A stretch of DNA of 64,000 nucleotides from Rossellomorea arthrocnemi (GTDB lineage Bacteria; Bacillota; Bacilli; Bacillales; Bacillaceae_B), in contig NZ_CAJGBF010000014.1 in assembly GCF_904424705.1 (NCBI RefSeq), positions 1 to 64,000 of the forward strand, in the 5' to 3' direction. Within the stretch, counting starts at the first letter, position 1, and the number at the start of each line of letters is the position of its first letter. The notes beneath the pieces are model-generated. The model was not told the origin of the DNA and made no database searches. It worked only from the letters and a program-made list of their open reading frames with translations. Made by a program: the position numbers and the translations under genes. Below are positions 1 through 9,410 of this stretch, in pieces.

Positions 1-84
1 TACGTGCGCTATTACAACCAAGACCGTATCCTAGAAAAATTAGGCTACCTGACGCCCAAAGAATTTGGGGCGCAAGCAGCCTAA
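1..84 (+). CDS. IS3-family transposase (OrfB), C-terminal end only
   Basis: The first 27 codons read as the tail of an IS3-family integrase-type transposase: the RYYNQDRILEKLGYLTPKEF stretch is typical of the last segment of IS150/IS3 OrfB proteins, followed by TAA at 82-84. The rest of the gene, including the DDE core, lies outside the window, so whether the element is intact is unknown. A terminal inverted repeat should lie shortly after the stop, in about 90-135, but with one end visible I cannot define it. The P1 palindrome at 181-307 follows closely. Confidence 0.8.
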   Translation, partial: YVRYYNQDRILEKLGYLTPKEFGAQAA

Positions 85-180
85 AGAGGTGTTTTATATG
101 TGTCTCAAATCGCTATGTCAGTCTATCACCCCAGTCGCTTCTTTCTTTTTATGAAGATAGAAATACCGAATATCCCACAA

Positions 181-307
181 GTTGATTGTAGCGGAAGGTG
201 CTCGACTCCTGCGGGAAATGCGTGGAAGTTGAGAACCCACAGGGCTTCAGCCCGAGGAGGCTCAACCCACGCCCCGCGGAAAGCGAGCACCTGCAGCGGA
301 AATCAAC
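181..307 (+). repeat. P1 palindromic intergenic repeat, copy 1
   Basis: A 127 bp element starting GTTGATTGTAGCGGAAGGTG and ending with GCGGAAATCAAC. GTTGATT/AATCAAC ends and the inner arms GGTGCTCG/CGAGCACC, GCGTGG/CCACGC and GTTGAG/CTCAAC can fold into one long hairpin. The same layout recurs at 16808, 17101, 24031 and 31591. It occupies most of the gap between the transposase tail and the argH stop, and no separate argH terminator is visible, so it may act as one. Reading frames inside it are not credible genes. Confidence 0.85.
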
Positions 308-340
308 CAGCACTCGCTAATGTTAAGGTTCAACATTTTT

Positions 341-1735
341 CTACACAGATTGAGTAGCAAAAGACCCCAACTGAGCCTTCCCCTTCTCAATTTGAATCTT
401 CACCTGCTCAAACCCCGTACCACCATATGAATTCCTTCTCTCAACAGCCGAATACGGAGCCAGAATCGAATAAATGTCCTCCTCAATCAATGAAGAAAAC
501 TCACCATACTTCTCAAGCGGTACATCCTTCAGATAGCAGCCTTTCTCAATACAATAAAGCACAAGCTTTCCGACAATTTCATGGGCTTGTCTGAAAGGAA
601 CACCCTTCGTCGCCAAATAATCCGCAAGCTCTGTCGCATTGGAAAAATCGTTTCCGACCGCTTCCTTCATTTGATCCTTGTTCACCTTCATCGATGACAT
701 CATGCCGGTGAAAATCTTAAGTGATCCAACCACCGTTTTAACGGTATCAAACATCCCTTCCTTGTCTTCTTGCATATCCTTGTTATAGGCAAGAGGCAGC
801 CCTTTTAAAACAGTCAGAAGGGAGATGAGATTCCCATTCACCCTGCCTGTCTTACCTCTGACAAGCTCCGCCATATCCGGGTTCTTCTTTTGCGGCATGA
901 TGCTGCTGCCCGTCGTGAAGCTGTCATCGAGCTCAATGAATCGAAACTCCTCCGTGGACCATAGAATCATTTCTTCCGCCAAGCGGGAAAGATGGGTCAT
1001 CATCATCGAGCTATTGCTCAGGAATTCCAGGATGAAATCACGGTCACTCACGGCATCGAGACTGTTTTCATAGCAGGACCCGAAGCCGAGGAGCTCCGCT
1101 GAATATTCCCTGTCGATGGGGAATGTCGTCCCTGCCAGTGCTCCTGCACCTAATGGAGATACGTCGATTCTTTTTAGAGAGTCAACAAGACGTTCCTTAT
1201 CCCGATTGAGCATCCAGAAATAACACATCAGATGATGGGCGAATGAAATGGGCTGAGCACGTTGAAGGTGTGTGTATCCCGGAATGATCGTTTCAACATT
1301 TTCTTCAGCCTGTAGGATGATGGCCTGTTGAAGATCCTCAACAAGATTCACAATTTCCTCTACCCGTCTTTTTAGAAACAGATGCATGTCTGTCGCAATC
1401 TGGTCGTTCCGGCTTCTTCCTGTATGAAGCTTGCCCCCAACCTCACCGATTAAATCAATCAGCTGCTTCTCCAAGTTTAAATGGATGTCCTCATACTCAA
1501 CAGAAAACTGAAGCTCATTTTTTTCAGCCTTTCCATACAGCACTTGTAGTCCATCAAGAATCTGATTGGCTTCACTCCCCTTAAGGATTCCGCATTTTTT
1601 TAACATTTTCACATGAGCGATGCTGCCTTCAATATCCTCCAGTACGAGCTCTTGATCGAAAGAGATGGATGCATTGAATTCATCCACCCACTCTTCCGGT
1701 TTTTTAGTGAAACGTCCTCCCCACAGCTTGCTCAT
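341..1735 (-). CDS. argH: argininosuccinate lyase
   Basis: Last step of arginine synthesis: cleaves argininosuccinate to arginine and fumarate in the cytosol. The 464-residue length is normal for ArgH. The fumarase/aspartase-superfamily signature [12 protein letters not shown], carrying the catalytic serine loop, is present, as are the N-terminal LWGGRF motif and HTGRSRND. The start ATG overlaps the argG stop by four bases (ATGA), so the two genes are one translationally coupled operon, argG first. Regulation is expected from the ARG-box-like sites in front of argG. Confidence 0.97.
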   Translation of the reverse strand: MSKLWGGRFTKKPEEWVDEFNASISFDQELVLEDIEGSIAHVKMLKKCGILKGSEANQILDGLQVLYGKAEKNELQFSVEYEDIHLNLEKQLIDLIGEVGGKLHTGRSRNDQIATDMHLFLKRRVEEIVNLVEDLQQAIILQAEENVETIIPGYTHLQRAQPISFAHHLMCYFWMLNRDKERLVDSLKRIDVSPLGAGALAGTTFPIDREYSAELLGFGSCYENSLDAVSDRDFILEFLSNSSMMMTHLSRLAEEMILWSTEEFRFIELDDSFTTGSSIMPQKKNPDMAELVRGKTGRVNGNLISLLTVLKGLPLAYNKDMQEDKEGMFDTVKTVVGSLKIFTGMMSSMKVNKDQMKEAVGNDFSNATELADYLATKGVPFRQAHEIVGKLVLYCIEKGCYLKDVPLEKYGEFSSLIEEDIYSILAPYSAVERRNSYGGTGFEQVKIQIEKGKAQLGSFATQSV

Positions 1736-2943
1736 AGAGTCACTTTCTCTTTCTTTTCAGCATTGACCATAGCTGAAACCTTGGTAGGAAGACCCCATAA
1801 TTGAATGAATCCAACGGCTGCATCATGATCGAATTCATCAGCTTTTGTATAAGTTGCCAGATTTTCATCGTATAAAGAGTTAGGTGATTTTCTTCCTTCG
1901 ACGATTGCGTGGCCTTTGAATAATTTCACGCGAACAACGCCATTCACGTACACCTGTGTTTGATCAAGGAATGCTTTCAGTGCTTTATTCAGTGGTGAAA
2001 ACCATAACCCTTCATAAATCAATTCCGTCATTTTTTTCTCGATAACCGGTTTGTAGTGAGCAAGCTCTTTCACTAGTGTGAGATCCTCGAGTTCTTTATG
2101 TGCTTTCAATAATGTGACGGCTGCTGGGCATTCGTACACCTCGCGAGACTTGATCCCGACAAGGCGGTTTTCCACATGGTCGATACGTCCCACCCCGTGC
2201 TTTCCAGCGATGGCATTCAATTTCGCAATGATTTCTTCCAACGGATAAGCCACGTGATCCAATTCAACAGGCACACCTTTTGAGAATGTGATCTCGACCA
2301 CTTCGGCTTTATCCGGCGATTCTTCAATGCTTGACGTTAGATCATAGGCATCCTCTGGCGGAGCGGCCCATGGATCTTCAAGAACTCCGCACTCATTGCT
2401 TCTGCCCCAAAGGTTCTGGTCGATGCTGTAAGGAGAGTCTAGATTGATGGGAATCGGAATTCCTTTTTCCTTCGCATATTCAATTTCTTCCTCACGGGAC
2501 CATTTCCACTCACGAACGGGCGCAACCACTTCCAATGAAGGATTGAGTGCCGCGATGGATACTTCGAATCTCACCTGGTCATTTCCTTTACCCGTACAGC
2601 CATGTGCCACCGCCGTTGCATTTTCCTGCTCTGCGATTTCCACAAGTTTTTTGGCAATCAACGGTCTTGAGAGAGCGGACACCAGTGGATATTTCCCCTC
2701 GTACAGTGCATGACTTTGTAAGGCGAGCAGGGCATATTCATTCGCAAACTCTTCTTTCGCATCGATGACATAGCTTTTAGAAGCCCCTACCGTCAACGCT
2801 TTTTCCTGTACGAAATCCAAGTCCTTTCCTTCCCCCACATCCAGGCAGCATGCAATGACTTCATATCCTTTTTCCTTCAACCATTGAACCGCCACCGACG
2901 TATCTAAACCGCCTGAATAAGCTAATACCACTTTTTTATTCAT
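1732..2943 (-). CDS. argG: argininosuccinate synthase
   Basis: Joins citrulline and aspartate with ATP to form argininosuccinate. The PP-loop [10 protein letters not shown] is at residues 8-17, and later motifs such as [15 protein letters not shown] fit the family; 403 residues is the usual size. An AGGAGGAG ribosome site precedes the ATG by a normal spacing. It is the first gene of argGH and carries the operon promoter and operator-like palindromes upstream. Confidence 0.97.
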   Translation of the reverse strand: MNKKVVLAYSGGLDTSVAVQWLKEKGYEVIACCLDVGEGKDLDFVQEKALTVGASKSYVIDAKEEFANEYALLALQSHALYEGKYPLVSALSRPLIAKKLVEIAEQENATAVAHGCTGKGNDQVRFEVSIAALNPSLEVVAPVREWKWSREEEIEYAKEKGIPIPINLDSPYSIDQNLWGRSNECGVLEDPWAAPPEDAYDLTSSIEESPDKAEVVEITFSKGVPVELDHVAYPLEEIIAKLNAIAGKHGVGRIDHVENRLVGIKSREVYECPAAVTLLKAHKELEDLTLVKELAHYKPVIEKKMTELIYEGLWFSPLNKALKAFLDQTQVYVNGVVRVKLFKGHAIVEGRKSPNSLYDENLATYTKADEFDHDAAVGFIQLWGLPTKVSAMVNAEKKEKVTL

Positions 2944-2974
2944 CCGTATCTCCTCCTGTTGATTTTATATAAAA

Positions 2975-3046
2975 ATGAATATTTATTCTTTAAGATGAAT
3001 TTATATTAGCAGTTAATCAGGGATACATCAATACTTATTCATGAAT
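2975..3046 (-). promoter_or_regulatory. argGH promoter with ARG-box-like operators
   Basis: On the minus strand TTGATG (3026-3031), 17 bp, then TAATAT (3003-3008) form a plausible sigma-A promoter. TGAATATTTATTCT at 2976-2989 fits the ArgR/AhrC ARG-box pattern TGAATWWWWATTCA in all but the last base and would lie just after the start site. ATTCATGAAT at 3037-3046 lies upstream of the -35. Two boxes around the promoter suggest arginine-dependent repression by AhrC, inferred from the known family. Confidence 0.65.
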
Positions 3047-3153
3047 TTGTATAAATATTTTATGGACAGATTGTAAGATTGCCTTTGCACTGGGCTTGTC
3101 GGGGATTTTCATGTAGGATGAAAGGAGAATGTAACGCAAGGAGTTCAGAACAG

Positions 3154-3465
3154 ATGAAGAACGAATTTTTTTCATATGATGCAAGACTGGGAATTCATCT
3201 GCCCGTGCTTATGAAAGAATGGCCGTCTTATTCATCCCAGGAACAAGAAATGGTCCTTCTCGAATGGGAACGGGTAAGAGGCACGATTCCGGATCGGATC
3301 CAGGAAATTGAAGTGGAGATTGAGCGGCTACAGGGGGAATTGGCACAGGAAGACGATTTCGACCGATCCTGTATGATCAATGGCGAGATTTCCGAAAGGG
3401 CTTCAGAAATCAATGATTTATGGATCTGGTATCGGACCAATCCTGAGAAAACACAAAGGGAATGA
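3154..3465 (+). CDS. small conserved-looking protein, function unknown
   Basis: A 103-residue protein if started at the ATG preceded by AAGGAG with 10 bp spacing; an upstream extension to 3079 in the same frame has no ribosome site. It is acidic, has no signal or membrane segment, and residues about 45-90 form a heptad-rich amphipathic helix (IQEIEVEIERLQGEL onward) that looks like a coiled coil. It is divergent from argG and ends in a shared hairpin terminator with the EcsC-family gene. I do not recognise a family. Confidence 0.6.
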   Translation: MKNEFFSYDARLGIHLPVLMKEWPSYSSQEQEMVLLEWERVRGTIPDRIQEIEVEIERLQGELAQEDDFDRSCMINGEISERASEINDLWIWYRTNPEKTQRE

Positions 3466-3490
3466 TGTACGTTCATCATTCCCTTTGTGT
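3451..3490. terminator. bidirectional hairpin terminator
   Basis: A perfect 17 bp stem (3451-3467 with 3474-3490), 6 nt loop, between two converging genes. A T-rich run follows on the plus strand. Confidence 0.85.
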
Positions 3491-4330
3491 TTATTGATCA
3501 TTTTTTTTATCCCGCAAATAGCGATATTGATAATATTTTTCCGCAAAATCAGTGATCTTTCTGGAAAGCTGATAGTTGGATCCTGCACCGATGGCGATGC
3601 TGACAAGAGGCAAACCCGACCACTTCTTCCCTTTGAACATGGTAATGGCCATGGCTTTCAGTGCCTGCTTCATGGACCCTTCCAGCCAGGTGTAATCTGT
3701 CAATTGCTCTGATCCGTCATAGAAATAATTCGAATCCTTCTTATTTAAATCCTCCATCAAATCTTCCCAGGCAATGGCCCGCAGTCTGGCGGGAAGTGTC
3801 GCTGCGTGAAACACCTTCAACGACGTCATCATTTCAAACGGGGTCTGAACATCAAATCCATAAGTGACAGCAATGAGCTGCACCGAACGCAAATTGATGA
3901 CGAGCATGGCAGGGAGATCCGAACCGAGCGCCACGAGGCCACCTGTACCCGTCACCCCTCCTTGCAGCAGGGAGTAGATGCGATGGCGTCCCGCATGCTG
4001 TTCTGCTATGTAATGAAGCTGATCAATCGTTAAATAATGAAGGTCCTCCACCGTCTGAATGTCCTGATTGAAAGCCCTTGCCGTCACAAGAATGCGCTCA
4101 CGTGCGTCATTCTGCATCTGTGAGCCTTGAATAAGAGAGTGCATGTGAAACAACCAACCATCCAGTCGCTGGAAAAATTGATCCTGAACATCTTCAGGAA
4201 TCGATTCAAAGGCGTAATCCAACCATCTCACATATGTATGCTCCAAATCATTCGCTTCATATTCATATAATTCATCTCTCCACGCTTTGATCGACTGCCA
4301 TACCTGCTTATCTCGTTCTGACCAATTCAC
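3491..4330 (-). CDS. EcsC-family protein
   Basis: About 279 residues resembling EcsC, a poorly characterised family first seen in the B. subtilis ecsABC operon. The glycine-rich stretch GGVTGTGGLVALGSDLPA followed by a long hydrophobic helix, and a second small-residue helix near the C-terminus (LVSIAIGAGSNYQLS), are typical and suggest membrane association. The GTG at 4330 is preferred over the GTG at 4339 because AAGGAG overlaps the latter but is 8 bp from the former. No ecsAB transporter genes are nearby, so this is a solitary paralogue; its function is unknown. Confidence 0.75.
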   Translation of the reverse strand: MNWSERDKQVWQSIKAWRDELYEYEANDLEHTYVRWLDYAFESIPEDVQDQFFQRLDGWLFHMHSLIQGSQMQNDARERILVTARAFNQDIQTVEDLHYLTIDQLHYIAEQHAGRHRIYSLLQGGVTGTGGLVALGSDLPAMLVINLRSVQLIAVTYGFDVQTPFEMMTSLKVFHAATLPARLRAIAWEDLMEDLNKKDSNYFYDGSEQLTDYTWLEGSMKQALKAMAITMFKGKKWSGLPLVSIAIGAGSNYQLSRKITDFAEKYYQYRYLRDKKNDQ

Positions 4331-4458
4331 CGCTCCCACTCCTTACATTCCTTAAATTAGGTATAGTATATCATATATGGGGTATATAATTCTTTGGTTA
4401 CGGGAGGAGTCTTTGGAATAGTCAGATATTATGGGTGTGAAGAAAATTCGACACCGTG

Positions 4459-4590
4459 GCATGATTATTTGAAACCTCGCATGATTAATCAGAATCCCGC
4501 ATGATTAATCAGAATCCCGCATGATAAAACCCATTTCCCGCACGAATATTGTGAATCCGGCATGATCCCCATCAATTCTCGCATGATTCC
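4459..4590. repeat. word array A: GCATGAT repeated every 20-21 bp
   Basis: GCATGAT or a one- or two-base variant starts at 4459, 4479, 4499, 4519, 4540, 4560 and 4581, giving spacings of 20, 20, 20, 21, 20 and 21. The bases between are mostly different. It sits in the 427 bp gap between the ackA terminator and the EcsC-family gene; no gene is seen there. Confidence 0.85.
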
Positions 4591-4756
4591 TCAGCGAGGG
4601 GGCTTTCAGCCAAAGAAACCTCTTCCCTATCCGGCCAAAAACTCCCTTCCAGGTTCATATTCCCAGCTGAAACAGACAATCTAACGATAAATTCTTTTAG
4701 AAAGAGACCGAAAACCAGCTATTTCAGAAACAACGCCATTCCTTTTTTAAACAAAT

Positions 4757-4782
4757 AAAAAAAAGGACCGCCAAGGCGATCC
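4757..4782 (-). terminator. ackA terminator
   Basis: GGATCGCC TT GGCGGTCC stem with one G-T pair, followed on the minus strand by a run of T. Confidence 0.85.
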
Positions 4783-4793
4783 CGTTTCATCTA

Positions 4794-5987
4794 TTAGATA
4801 TTCCCTTTTTCCACGACATCACGCGCGATCATGACTTCTTCATTCGTAGGAATGATCATGACTTTAACAGGTGAATGCGGGTAGTTAACGAATGCTTCTT
4901 TTCCGCGTACTTTATTTCGTGCCGGATCCCAGTATACGCCCATGAATTCTAAACCTTGAAGAACTTTTTCACGGATCAGTGTACTGTTTTCACCGATACC
5001 AGCTGTGAAAACGATCGCGTCTACACCGTACATGCGTGATGCATATGAACCGATGTATTTATGAATCCGGTTGGCGAACACTTCAAGAGCCAGCTCCGCA
5101 CGGTCGTTTCCTTCTGAAGCCTGTTGTTCGATGTCACGAAGATCACTTGAGAATCCTGATACACCAAGCATACCGGACTTCTTGTTCAGGATATTCAATA
5201 CCTCATCAGCCGTTGATCCCGTTTTCTCCATAATGAACGGAATAAGGGCAGGGTCGATATTTCCTGAACGTGTTCCCATGGCAACACCGGCAAGTGGTGT
5301 GAAGCCCATTGATGTATCGATTGATTTACCGCCTTCGATGGCTGCGATACTTGCCCCATTTCCAAGGTGACAAGAAATCAGGCGTACTTGTTCTTCCGGA
5401 CGACCAAGCATTTCAGCTGCACGCTGAGATACATACTTATGAGAAGTACCGTGGAAACCATATTTACGGATTCCGAAATCTTCGTAGTACTCATAAGGAA
5501 GGCTGTACAAGAAAGAGCTTTCCGGCATGGATTGATGGAACGCTGTATCAAACACAGCAACAGCAGGTACATTCGGCAACACATTATGGAATGCTTTAAT
5601 ACCTGTTAAGTTTGCCGGGTTATGAAGTGGCGCTAAATCAGACAGTTCTTCAATTTTCGTCACGACTTCATCTGTGATCAGGACGGAATCATTGAAGACC
5701 TCTCCGCCGTGCACGACACGGTGGCCAATTCCATCGATTTCATCAAGTGAGTTGATGATGCCAAAGCCTGTCAGCTTTTCAAGCAGCATTTTAACGGCCA
5801 CTTCATGGTTCGGAATATCCGTTACTTCTTCACGTTTCTCATCATTTACTGTTATATTGAAAACCGCATCGTTCAGTCCGATACGTTCAATTAGACCTTT
5901 TGTAATAACTGTTTCTTCAGGCATATCAAAAAGCTGAAACTTTAACGAAGAGCTTCCAGCATTAATTGCAATCACTTTTTTTGCCAC
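4794..5987 (-). CDS. ackA: acetate kinase
   Basis: Interconverts acetyl-phosphate and ADP with acetate and ATP; with phosphotransacetylase it carries overflow acetate formation. The ASKHA-fold signature [13 protein letters not shown] is at residues 7-19 and the second motif [10 protein letters not shown] is present; 397 residues is standard. The start codon is GTG, preceded by AAAAGGAG at 9 bp. It has its own terminator and its own promoter with an upstream cre, separate from ytxK. CcpA activation is likely (see the promoter entry), and ccpA lies in this window. Confidence 0.97.
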   Translation of the reverse strand: MAKKVIAINAGSSSLKFQLFDMPEETVITKGLIERIGLNDAVFNITVNDEKREEVTDIPNHEVAVKMLLEKLTGFGIINSLDEIDGIGHRVVHGGEVFNDSVLITDEVVTKIEELSDLAPLHNPANLTGIKAFHNVLPNVPAVAVFDTAFHQSMPESSFLYSLPYEYYEDFGIRKYGFHGTSHKYVSQRAAEMLGRPEEQVRLISCHLGNGASIAAIEGGKSIDTSMGFTPLAGVAMGTRSGNIDPALIPFIMEKTGSTADEVLNILNKKSGMLGVSGFSSDLRDIEQQASEGNDRAELALEVFANRIHKYIGSYASRMYGVDAIVFTAGIGENSTLIREKVLQGLEFMGVYWDPARNKVRGKEAFVNYPHSPVKVMIIPTNEEVMIARDVVEKGNI

Positions 5988-6068
5988 GTTGTATCGCTCC
6001 TTTTGTTTTCGATCTATCGACTCTTATTTATTCTGTTCATTGAATCGTTTTTTATCTCTCAATTCCCC

Positions 6069-6125
6069 ATTAAATCACTGACTCCCCCCCATTTCAAGAA
6101 AAAGCTTGAAATGACATCGTTTTCA
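6069..6125 (-). promoter_or_regulatory. ackA promoter with upstream cre site
   Basis: Minus-strand TTGAAA (6092-6097), 17 bp, TTTAAT (6069-6074). TGACATCGTTTTCA at 6112-6125 fits the cre consensus TGWNANCGNTNWCA at every position. Its centre lies about 56-57 bp upstream of the predicted start site, the position from which CcpA activates ackA in B. subtilis. Activation by CcpA is therefore inferred. Confidence 0.8.
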
Positions 6126-6160
6126 TGTTAAATTAAATGTTTTCACAAAAGTTTGAAAAA

Positions 6161-6284
6161 GAAAAGCGGAGGCGGCTTGCCCAGAGGCGACAAGCATAAG
6201 GCGGGAACACCGGAAAGGCGCCCTTTGCCTTTTTGGTGTTCCTGACTTATGACCTCGAGCTTCTAAGCCTTGGAGCTAGACATA
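6161..6284. repeat. P2 structured intergenic repeat, copy 1
   Basis: Nested helices CATAAG/CTTATG (6195-6200, 6246-6251), GGAACACC/GGTGTTCC (6204-6211, 6235-6242) and AAAGGC/GCCTTT (6214-6219, 6227-6232), inside flanks GGCGGCTTG and GACCTCGAG that also occur in the copies at 45.5 and 63.5 kb. The outer GGCGGCT/AGCCGCC stem is degraded on the right here. About 150 bp of gene-free DNA follows before the ytxK terminator. Confidence 0.85.
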
Positions 6285-6435
6285 TCAAAAAGCAAGTGTA
6301 GTCCTACACGAATCTTGTCGACTTACAAAAAGGTCAATATACTCAAATTTCGGTCGATATCTATTTTGAAAAAGGTCAATAAACTCCTCGTTTACTGCAT
6401 ACCCTTCCACCACCTTCTACAAAACACCCAAAAAA

Positions 6436-6457
6436 AAGACTGCCCAAAGGCAGTCTT
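6436..6457 (-). terminator. ytxK terminator
   Basis: AAGACTGCC/GGCAGTCTT 9 bp stem, 4 nt loop, T run on the minus strand. Confidence 0.85.
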
Positions 6458-6468
6458 GATTCATCCAT

Positions 6469-7461
6469 TTATTTATTTTGTACAAGCCACTGATCGATTT
6501 TCGACAGGATGTCTTGAAGGGCTCTCTGGTTTGAAAGACTTGGCAGCTGGGCTAGGAGGACCTCTTTAGGAGGCTTGATACCTTCTTTTTTCTTTTGAAG
6601 CACCAGGATACTCTTCGCCGAGTTTTTATTTTTAAACAGGGAAAGGGGCAGCTGCAGGAAGCCCTGGATGTCTGCCTTATCCTTGAGATACCCTTGCAGC
6701 TGTGCACTGTGCGGGGATTCAAAGAGTCCGTTTGGCACGATGAAAAACAGGTATCCTCCGTCTTTCGTATGCTTCAGGCTTTGTTCAATGAACAGGTGAT
6801 GAGCATAGGAATGTCCTTCTTCTGCTTTAAGCTCATAATCCTGGGAGCGCAGGTCGTTCGGGTAATAGCCGATCGGCAGGTCGCATAGCACGAGATCCAC
6901 GGGATCGATGAATAACGGCTCAAGTGAATCCTGATTAAAGAGCTGCAGGGGATGCTTCTGAAGATCTGCCCCCACATACGCAAGTTTGATCAGGATTTCA
7001 TCAATTTCCACCCCGATGGACTGGGTTTCTTTACCCGGCATTTGGTTTAACACAGTCGTCAGGAGATTCCCCGTTCCGATTGCAGGGTCCAAAATAGTGA
7101 GTTTATTCTTACCAGCTGTAAATTTATTTACCAGATAGCTGATAAATAACCCGAGTGAGTCCGGTGTCATTTGATGATTCGGTTGTACATTTTCTTTCAT
7201 CCCTTTTAAGATAGCAAATTGAAACGCTTTACGGATATTTTCGTTCTCAAGTTGAGATAGACTGACTTCATCGTACTTTTTGTTCAGGCGTTTTTTGGTC
7301 AGTTCACTGGCTTCCTCCTGGAGGACATCCCCCTGAAAAAGGTTTTCCCCGGTTTCAGCAACGGCTTCCAGGTAACTGCATGCTAATTCTTCCTGGAGCA
7401 GTGTAGCCGTTTCATCGATTATTCCAAATAATGATTCGACAGGCGAATTAATCATCGGCAT
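6469..7461 (-). CDS. ytxK: class I SAM-dependent methyltransferase, YtxK family
   Basis: A 330-residue protein of the N6-DNA-methylase fold. The SAM-binding motif I reads LDPAIGTGNLL (about residue 120), and the catalytic (D/N)PP(Y/F)-type motif is replaced by DLPIGYY, so target and activity are unproven. It matches B. subtilis YtxK in size and position next to ackA and tpx; in streptococci related genes sit in competence operons, but that role is not shown here. Two ATGs lie 6 bp apart (7461, 7455); AAAGGA is nearer ideal for the second. It has its own promoter and terminator. Confidence 0.9.
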   Translation of the reverse strand: MPMINSPVESLFGIIDETATLLQEELACSYLEAVAETGENLFQGDVLQEEASELTKKRLNKKYDEVSLSQLENENIRKAFQFAILKGMKENVQPNHQMTPDSLGLFISYLVNKFTAGKNKLTILDPAIGTGNLLTTVLNQMPGKETQSIGVEIDEILIKLAYVGADLQKHPLQLFNQDSLEPLFIDPVDLVLCDLPIGYYPNDLRSQDYELKAEEGHSYAHHLFIEQSLKHTKDGGYLFFIVPNGLFESPHSAQLQGYLKDKADIQGFLQLPLSLFKNKNSAKSILVLQKKKEGIKPPKEVLLAQLPSLSNQRALQDILSKIDQWLVQNK

Positions 7462-7490
7462 TCATTCCTTTATCACAATTTCATTCATCT

Positions 7491-7519
7491 ATTTTACCTT
7501 TGTCCCGCACGTTTGTAAA
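7491..7519 (-). promoter_or_regulatory. ytxK promoter
   Basis: TTTACA (7514-7519), 17 bp, TAAAAT (7491-7496), each one base from the sigma-A consensus. It overlaps the T-run of the tpx terminator. Confidence 0.7.
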
Positions 7520-7557
7520 AAAAACAATGCTGACCATCCGAAAGTCAGGTCAGCATT
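7517..7557 (-). terminator. tpx terminator
   Basis: AATGCTGACC/GGTCAGCATT arms (7526-7535, 7548-7557) followed by eight T on the minus strand. Confidence 0.85.
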
Positions 7558-7584
7558 TTTAAATATGTTTTAGTTGGGACTGAA

Positions 7585-8085
7585 TTACTTAGCGTTCTTG
7601 ACTGCTTCAACGGCAGCTTCATAATTTGGGTGGTCAGTAGCTTCGCTTACATATTCCACATACGTTACTTCATCATTGCTGTTTACGACGAATACAGCAC
7701 GTGCAAGGAGGCGGAGTTCCTGGATGTGCACGCCGAATGCTTCACCGAAAGAAAGGTCGCGGTGATCGGAAAGGGTTTGAACGTTTTCGATTCCGTTTGC
7801 ACCGCACCAGCGTTTTTGAGCGAATGGGAGATCTACTGAAACCGTCAAGACTTCAACATTATTAAATTTTGTAGCTTCTTCATTGAATTTTCTTGTTTGT
7901 GCATCACAAACACCTGTATCGATGGAAGGAACGACACTGATTAAACGTACCTTGCCCTTGGAATCATTCAGTGTGACTTCCGATAAATCATTAGCTAATA
8001 CTGTGAAGTTGGGAGCTTTGTCCCCTACTTTTACCTCATTACCTAATAGAGTGACAGGGTTGTTCTTGAACGTAATATTTGCCAT
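7585..8085 (-). CDS. tpx: thiol peroxidase, atypical 2-Cys peroxiredoxin
   Basis: Reduces hydroperoxides with thioredoxin as electron source. The 166-residue product starts MANITFKN after a strong AGAGGAGG site; a 36-codon upstream extension in the same frame has no ribosome site and is rejected. The peroxidatic cysteine is in [15 protein letters not shown] and the resolving cysteine in KRWCGANG, the spacing expected of Tpx. It lies between ytfJ and ytxK as in B. subtilis and is flanked by terminators on both sides. A promoter TTGCTT-18-TACTAT may lie at 8123-8152. Confidence 0.96.
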   Translation of the reverse strand: MANITFKNNPVTLLGNEVKVGDKAPNFTVLANDLSEVTLNDSKGKVRLISVVPSIDTGVCDAQTRKFNEEATKFNNVEVLTVSVDLPFAQKRWCGANGIENVQTLSDHRDLSFGEAFGVHIQELRLLARAVFVVNSNDEVTYVEYVSEATDHPNYEAAVEAVKNAK

Positions 8086-8173
8086 TAATGGTTCCTCCTC
8101 TATGAATAGTATGTACACTTTCATAGTACAGAAAAAGGAAGGGGGAAAGCAAATCATAGGATCCCTTTTCAAA

Positions 8174-8205
8174 AAAAAGATGAGCTCACTCATTCGAGTA
8201 AGCTC
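8174..8205 (-). terminator. ytfJ terminator
   Basis: GAGCTTACTC/GAGTGAGCTC 10 bp stem with one mismatch (8182-8205), ATC, then a run of T on the minus strand. Confidence 0.8.
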
Positions 8206-8213
8206 CCTATCAT

Positions 8214-8684
8214 TTACAGATCCAGCTTATGATTGTTTTGATTGTGTTGATCCTGCTTATTGTCATCCTTTTTCATCATGCCCTGAATCTTTTCAATGGC
8301 ACCCGGCGCCAGGTCCAGCAGGCGATCGATCAGGTGTGTGCTTTCATCTAAATGAAGCATCTTAATTCCTTTTGAACTGACGATCAGGAACGCGATTGGC
8401 GTAATGGACACACCGCCCCCGCTACCTCCGCCAAACGGCTGCTGCTTAGGAGCTGACTTATCACCGCCGCCGTCTCCGCCTTTGCCGCTATCCTCTTTCC
8501 CCTTGCTGTCGATGATAAATTCACTTCCACCTGCAGCAAACCCAAAGCCTACCTTTGACACGGTCAAGATGACGCTTCCATCGGGTGTTTCAACGGGATC
8601 ACCGATAATCGTATTCACATCAATCATTTCTTTTAAATTTTCCATTGCCGTGGTCATCAGACCTTCAATCGGATGTTCTGACAT
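8214..8684 (-). CDS. ytfJ: sporulation protein YtfJ/GerW family
   Basis: A 156-residue member of the GerW/YtfJ family, made in the forespore and in B. subtilis needed for normal germination. The conserved core [20 protein letters not shown] and the glycine-rich loops around [13 protein letters not shown] and [17 protein letters not shown] are clear; a low-complexity [16 protein letters not shown] linker separates them. It has a strong AAGGAGG site and lies 15 bp after ytfI, so the two are probably one operon. Confidence 0.93.
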   Translation of the reverse strand: MSEHPIEGLMTTAMENLKEMIDVNTIIGDPVETPDGSVILTVSKVGFGFAAGGSEFIIDSKGKEDSGKGGDGGGDKSAPKQQPFGGGSGGGVSITPIAFLIVSSKGIKMLHLDESTHLIDRLLDLAPGAIEKIQGMMKKDDNKQDQHNQNNHKLDL

Positions 8685-8699
8685 TAGAAGACCTCCTTA

Positions 8700-9410
8700 T
8701 TAAACTGAATGTTTTTCTCCAGAAATTGTGGAAAGTGGCTTCGTCTTAAACCTGGCCCTGCCGCCTCTCCAATACCGAAGTATCTTTAAACCTACTAGGA
8801 TAGCATTCCCTATGCGAAACTGGATAATACATGAAAATTGCGTTTGAATTACAGCGTGCTGAAATGTAGGAGTTACCTCAATGACTGGCATGGATTGTAG
8901 ACGCACATACCCGCTCAATATTCCGATGATGCTCCCTTTTATCCCCCAGATCGTTCCGGTTAACGTCCCCGTTGACGCTGCATCCCCGGTACCAAAGAGA
9001 GTCTTCCATTGAACTTGATCCAATTTAACTTTTTTAAGAAACCCCCGGATGATCCTGTGCATGGACTGTACATGAAGGACAATCTCTCTGGTGTCACTTA
9101 AGCTGGCAATGAAATCGTTTGGTGTAATTTTCTTTTTAGATGCCTTTTTCTTGGATGGATTGCTTTCATTCCCTTTCTTCGTTTCCTGTTCAACGACCAC
9201 ATTCGGCCCATCGTCATCGAGCTTCACGAGGGGAATGTCGATTGTATATTTAATCAAACCAAACCAGGCCCTAAGCTTCACCTTGAAATGGTCATTATCA
9301 TTTCCATGGTACAGGGAGATAGTGACGGTCAGCTTCGTAATGATAAGAATGAATAATAGAAATATAATAAGTGCCCCGATAATGATTAACGTCCAAATCC
9401 ACCAGCTCAT
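8700..9410 (-). CDS. ytfI: DUF2953 membrane-anchored protein, YtfI family
   Basis: A 236-residue protein with one N-terminal membrane helix (residues about 4-28, WIWTLIIIGALIIFLLFILI) and then a beta-rich domain typical of DUF2953, with a basic linker (PSKKKASKKKITP) in the middle. It is directly upstream of ytfJ with a 15 bp gap, and the pair is conserved in spore formers, suggesting a sporulation-linked role that is not defined. The ATG is preceded by GAAGGGTG. Confidence 0.85.
   Translation of the reverse strand: MSWWIWTLIIIGALIIFLLFILIITKLTVTISLYHGNDNDHFKVKLRAWFGLIKYTIDIPLVKLDDDGPNVVVEQETKKGNESNPSKKKASKKKITPNDFIASLSDTREIVLHVQSMHRIIRGFLKKVKLDQVQWKTLFGTGDAASTGTLTGTIWGIKGSIIGILSGYVRLQSMPVIEVTPTFQHAVIQTQFSCIIQFRIGNAILVGLKILRYWRGGRARFKTKPLSTISGEKHSV

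Noticed and set aside
100-357. 85-codon open frame in the P1 element after the transposase tail
   Set aside because: It lies in a palindromic repeat shared with other gaps and has no ribosome site or protein-like composition.
4459-4590. Possible CRISPR array at the GCATGAT repeats
   Set aside because: Repeats are only 7-9 bp with about 12 bp between them and no cas genes; CRISPR repeats and spacers are each above 20 bp.
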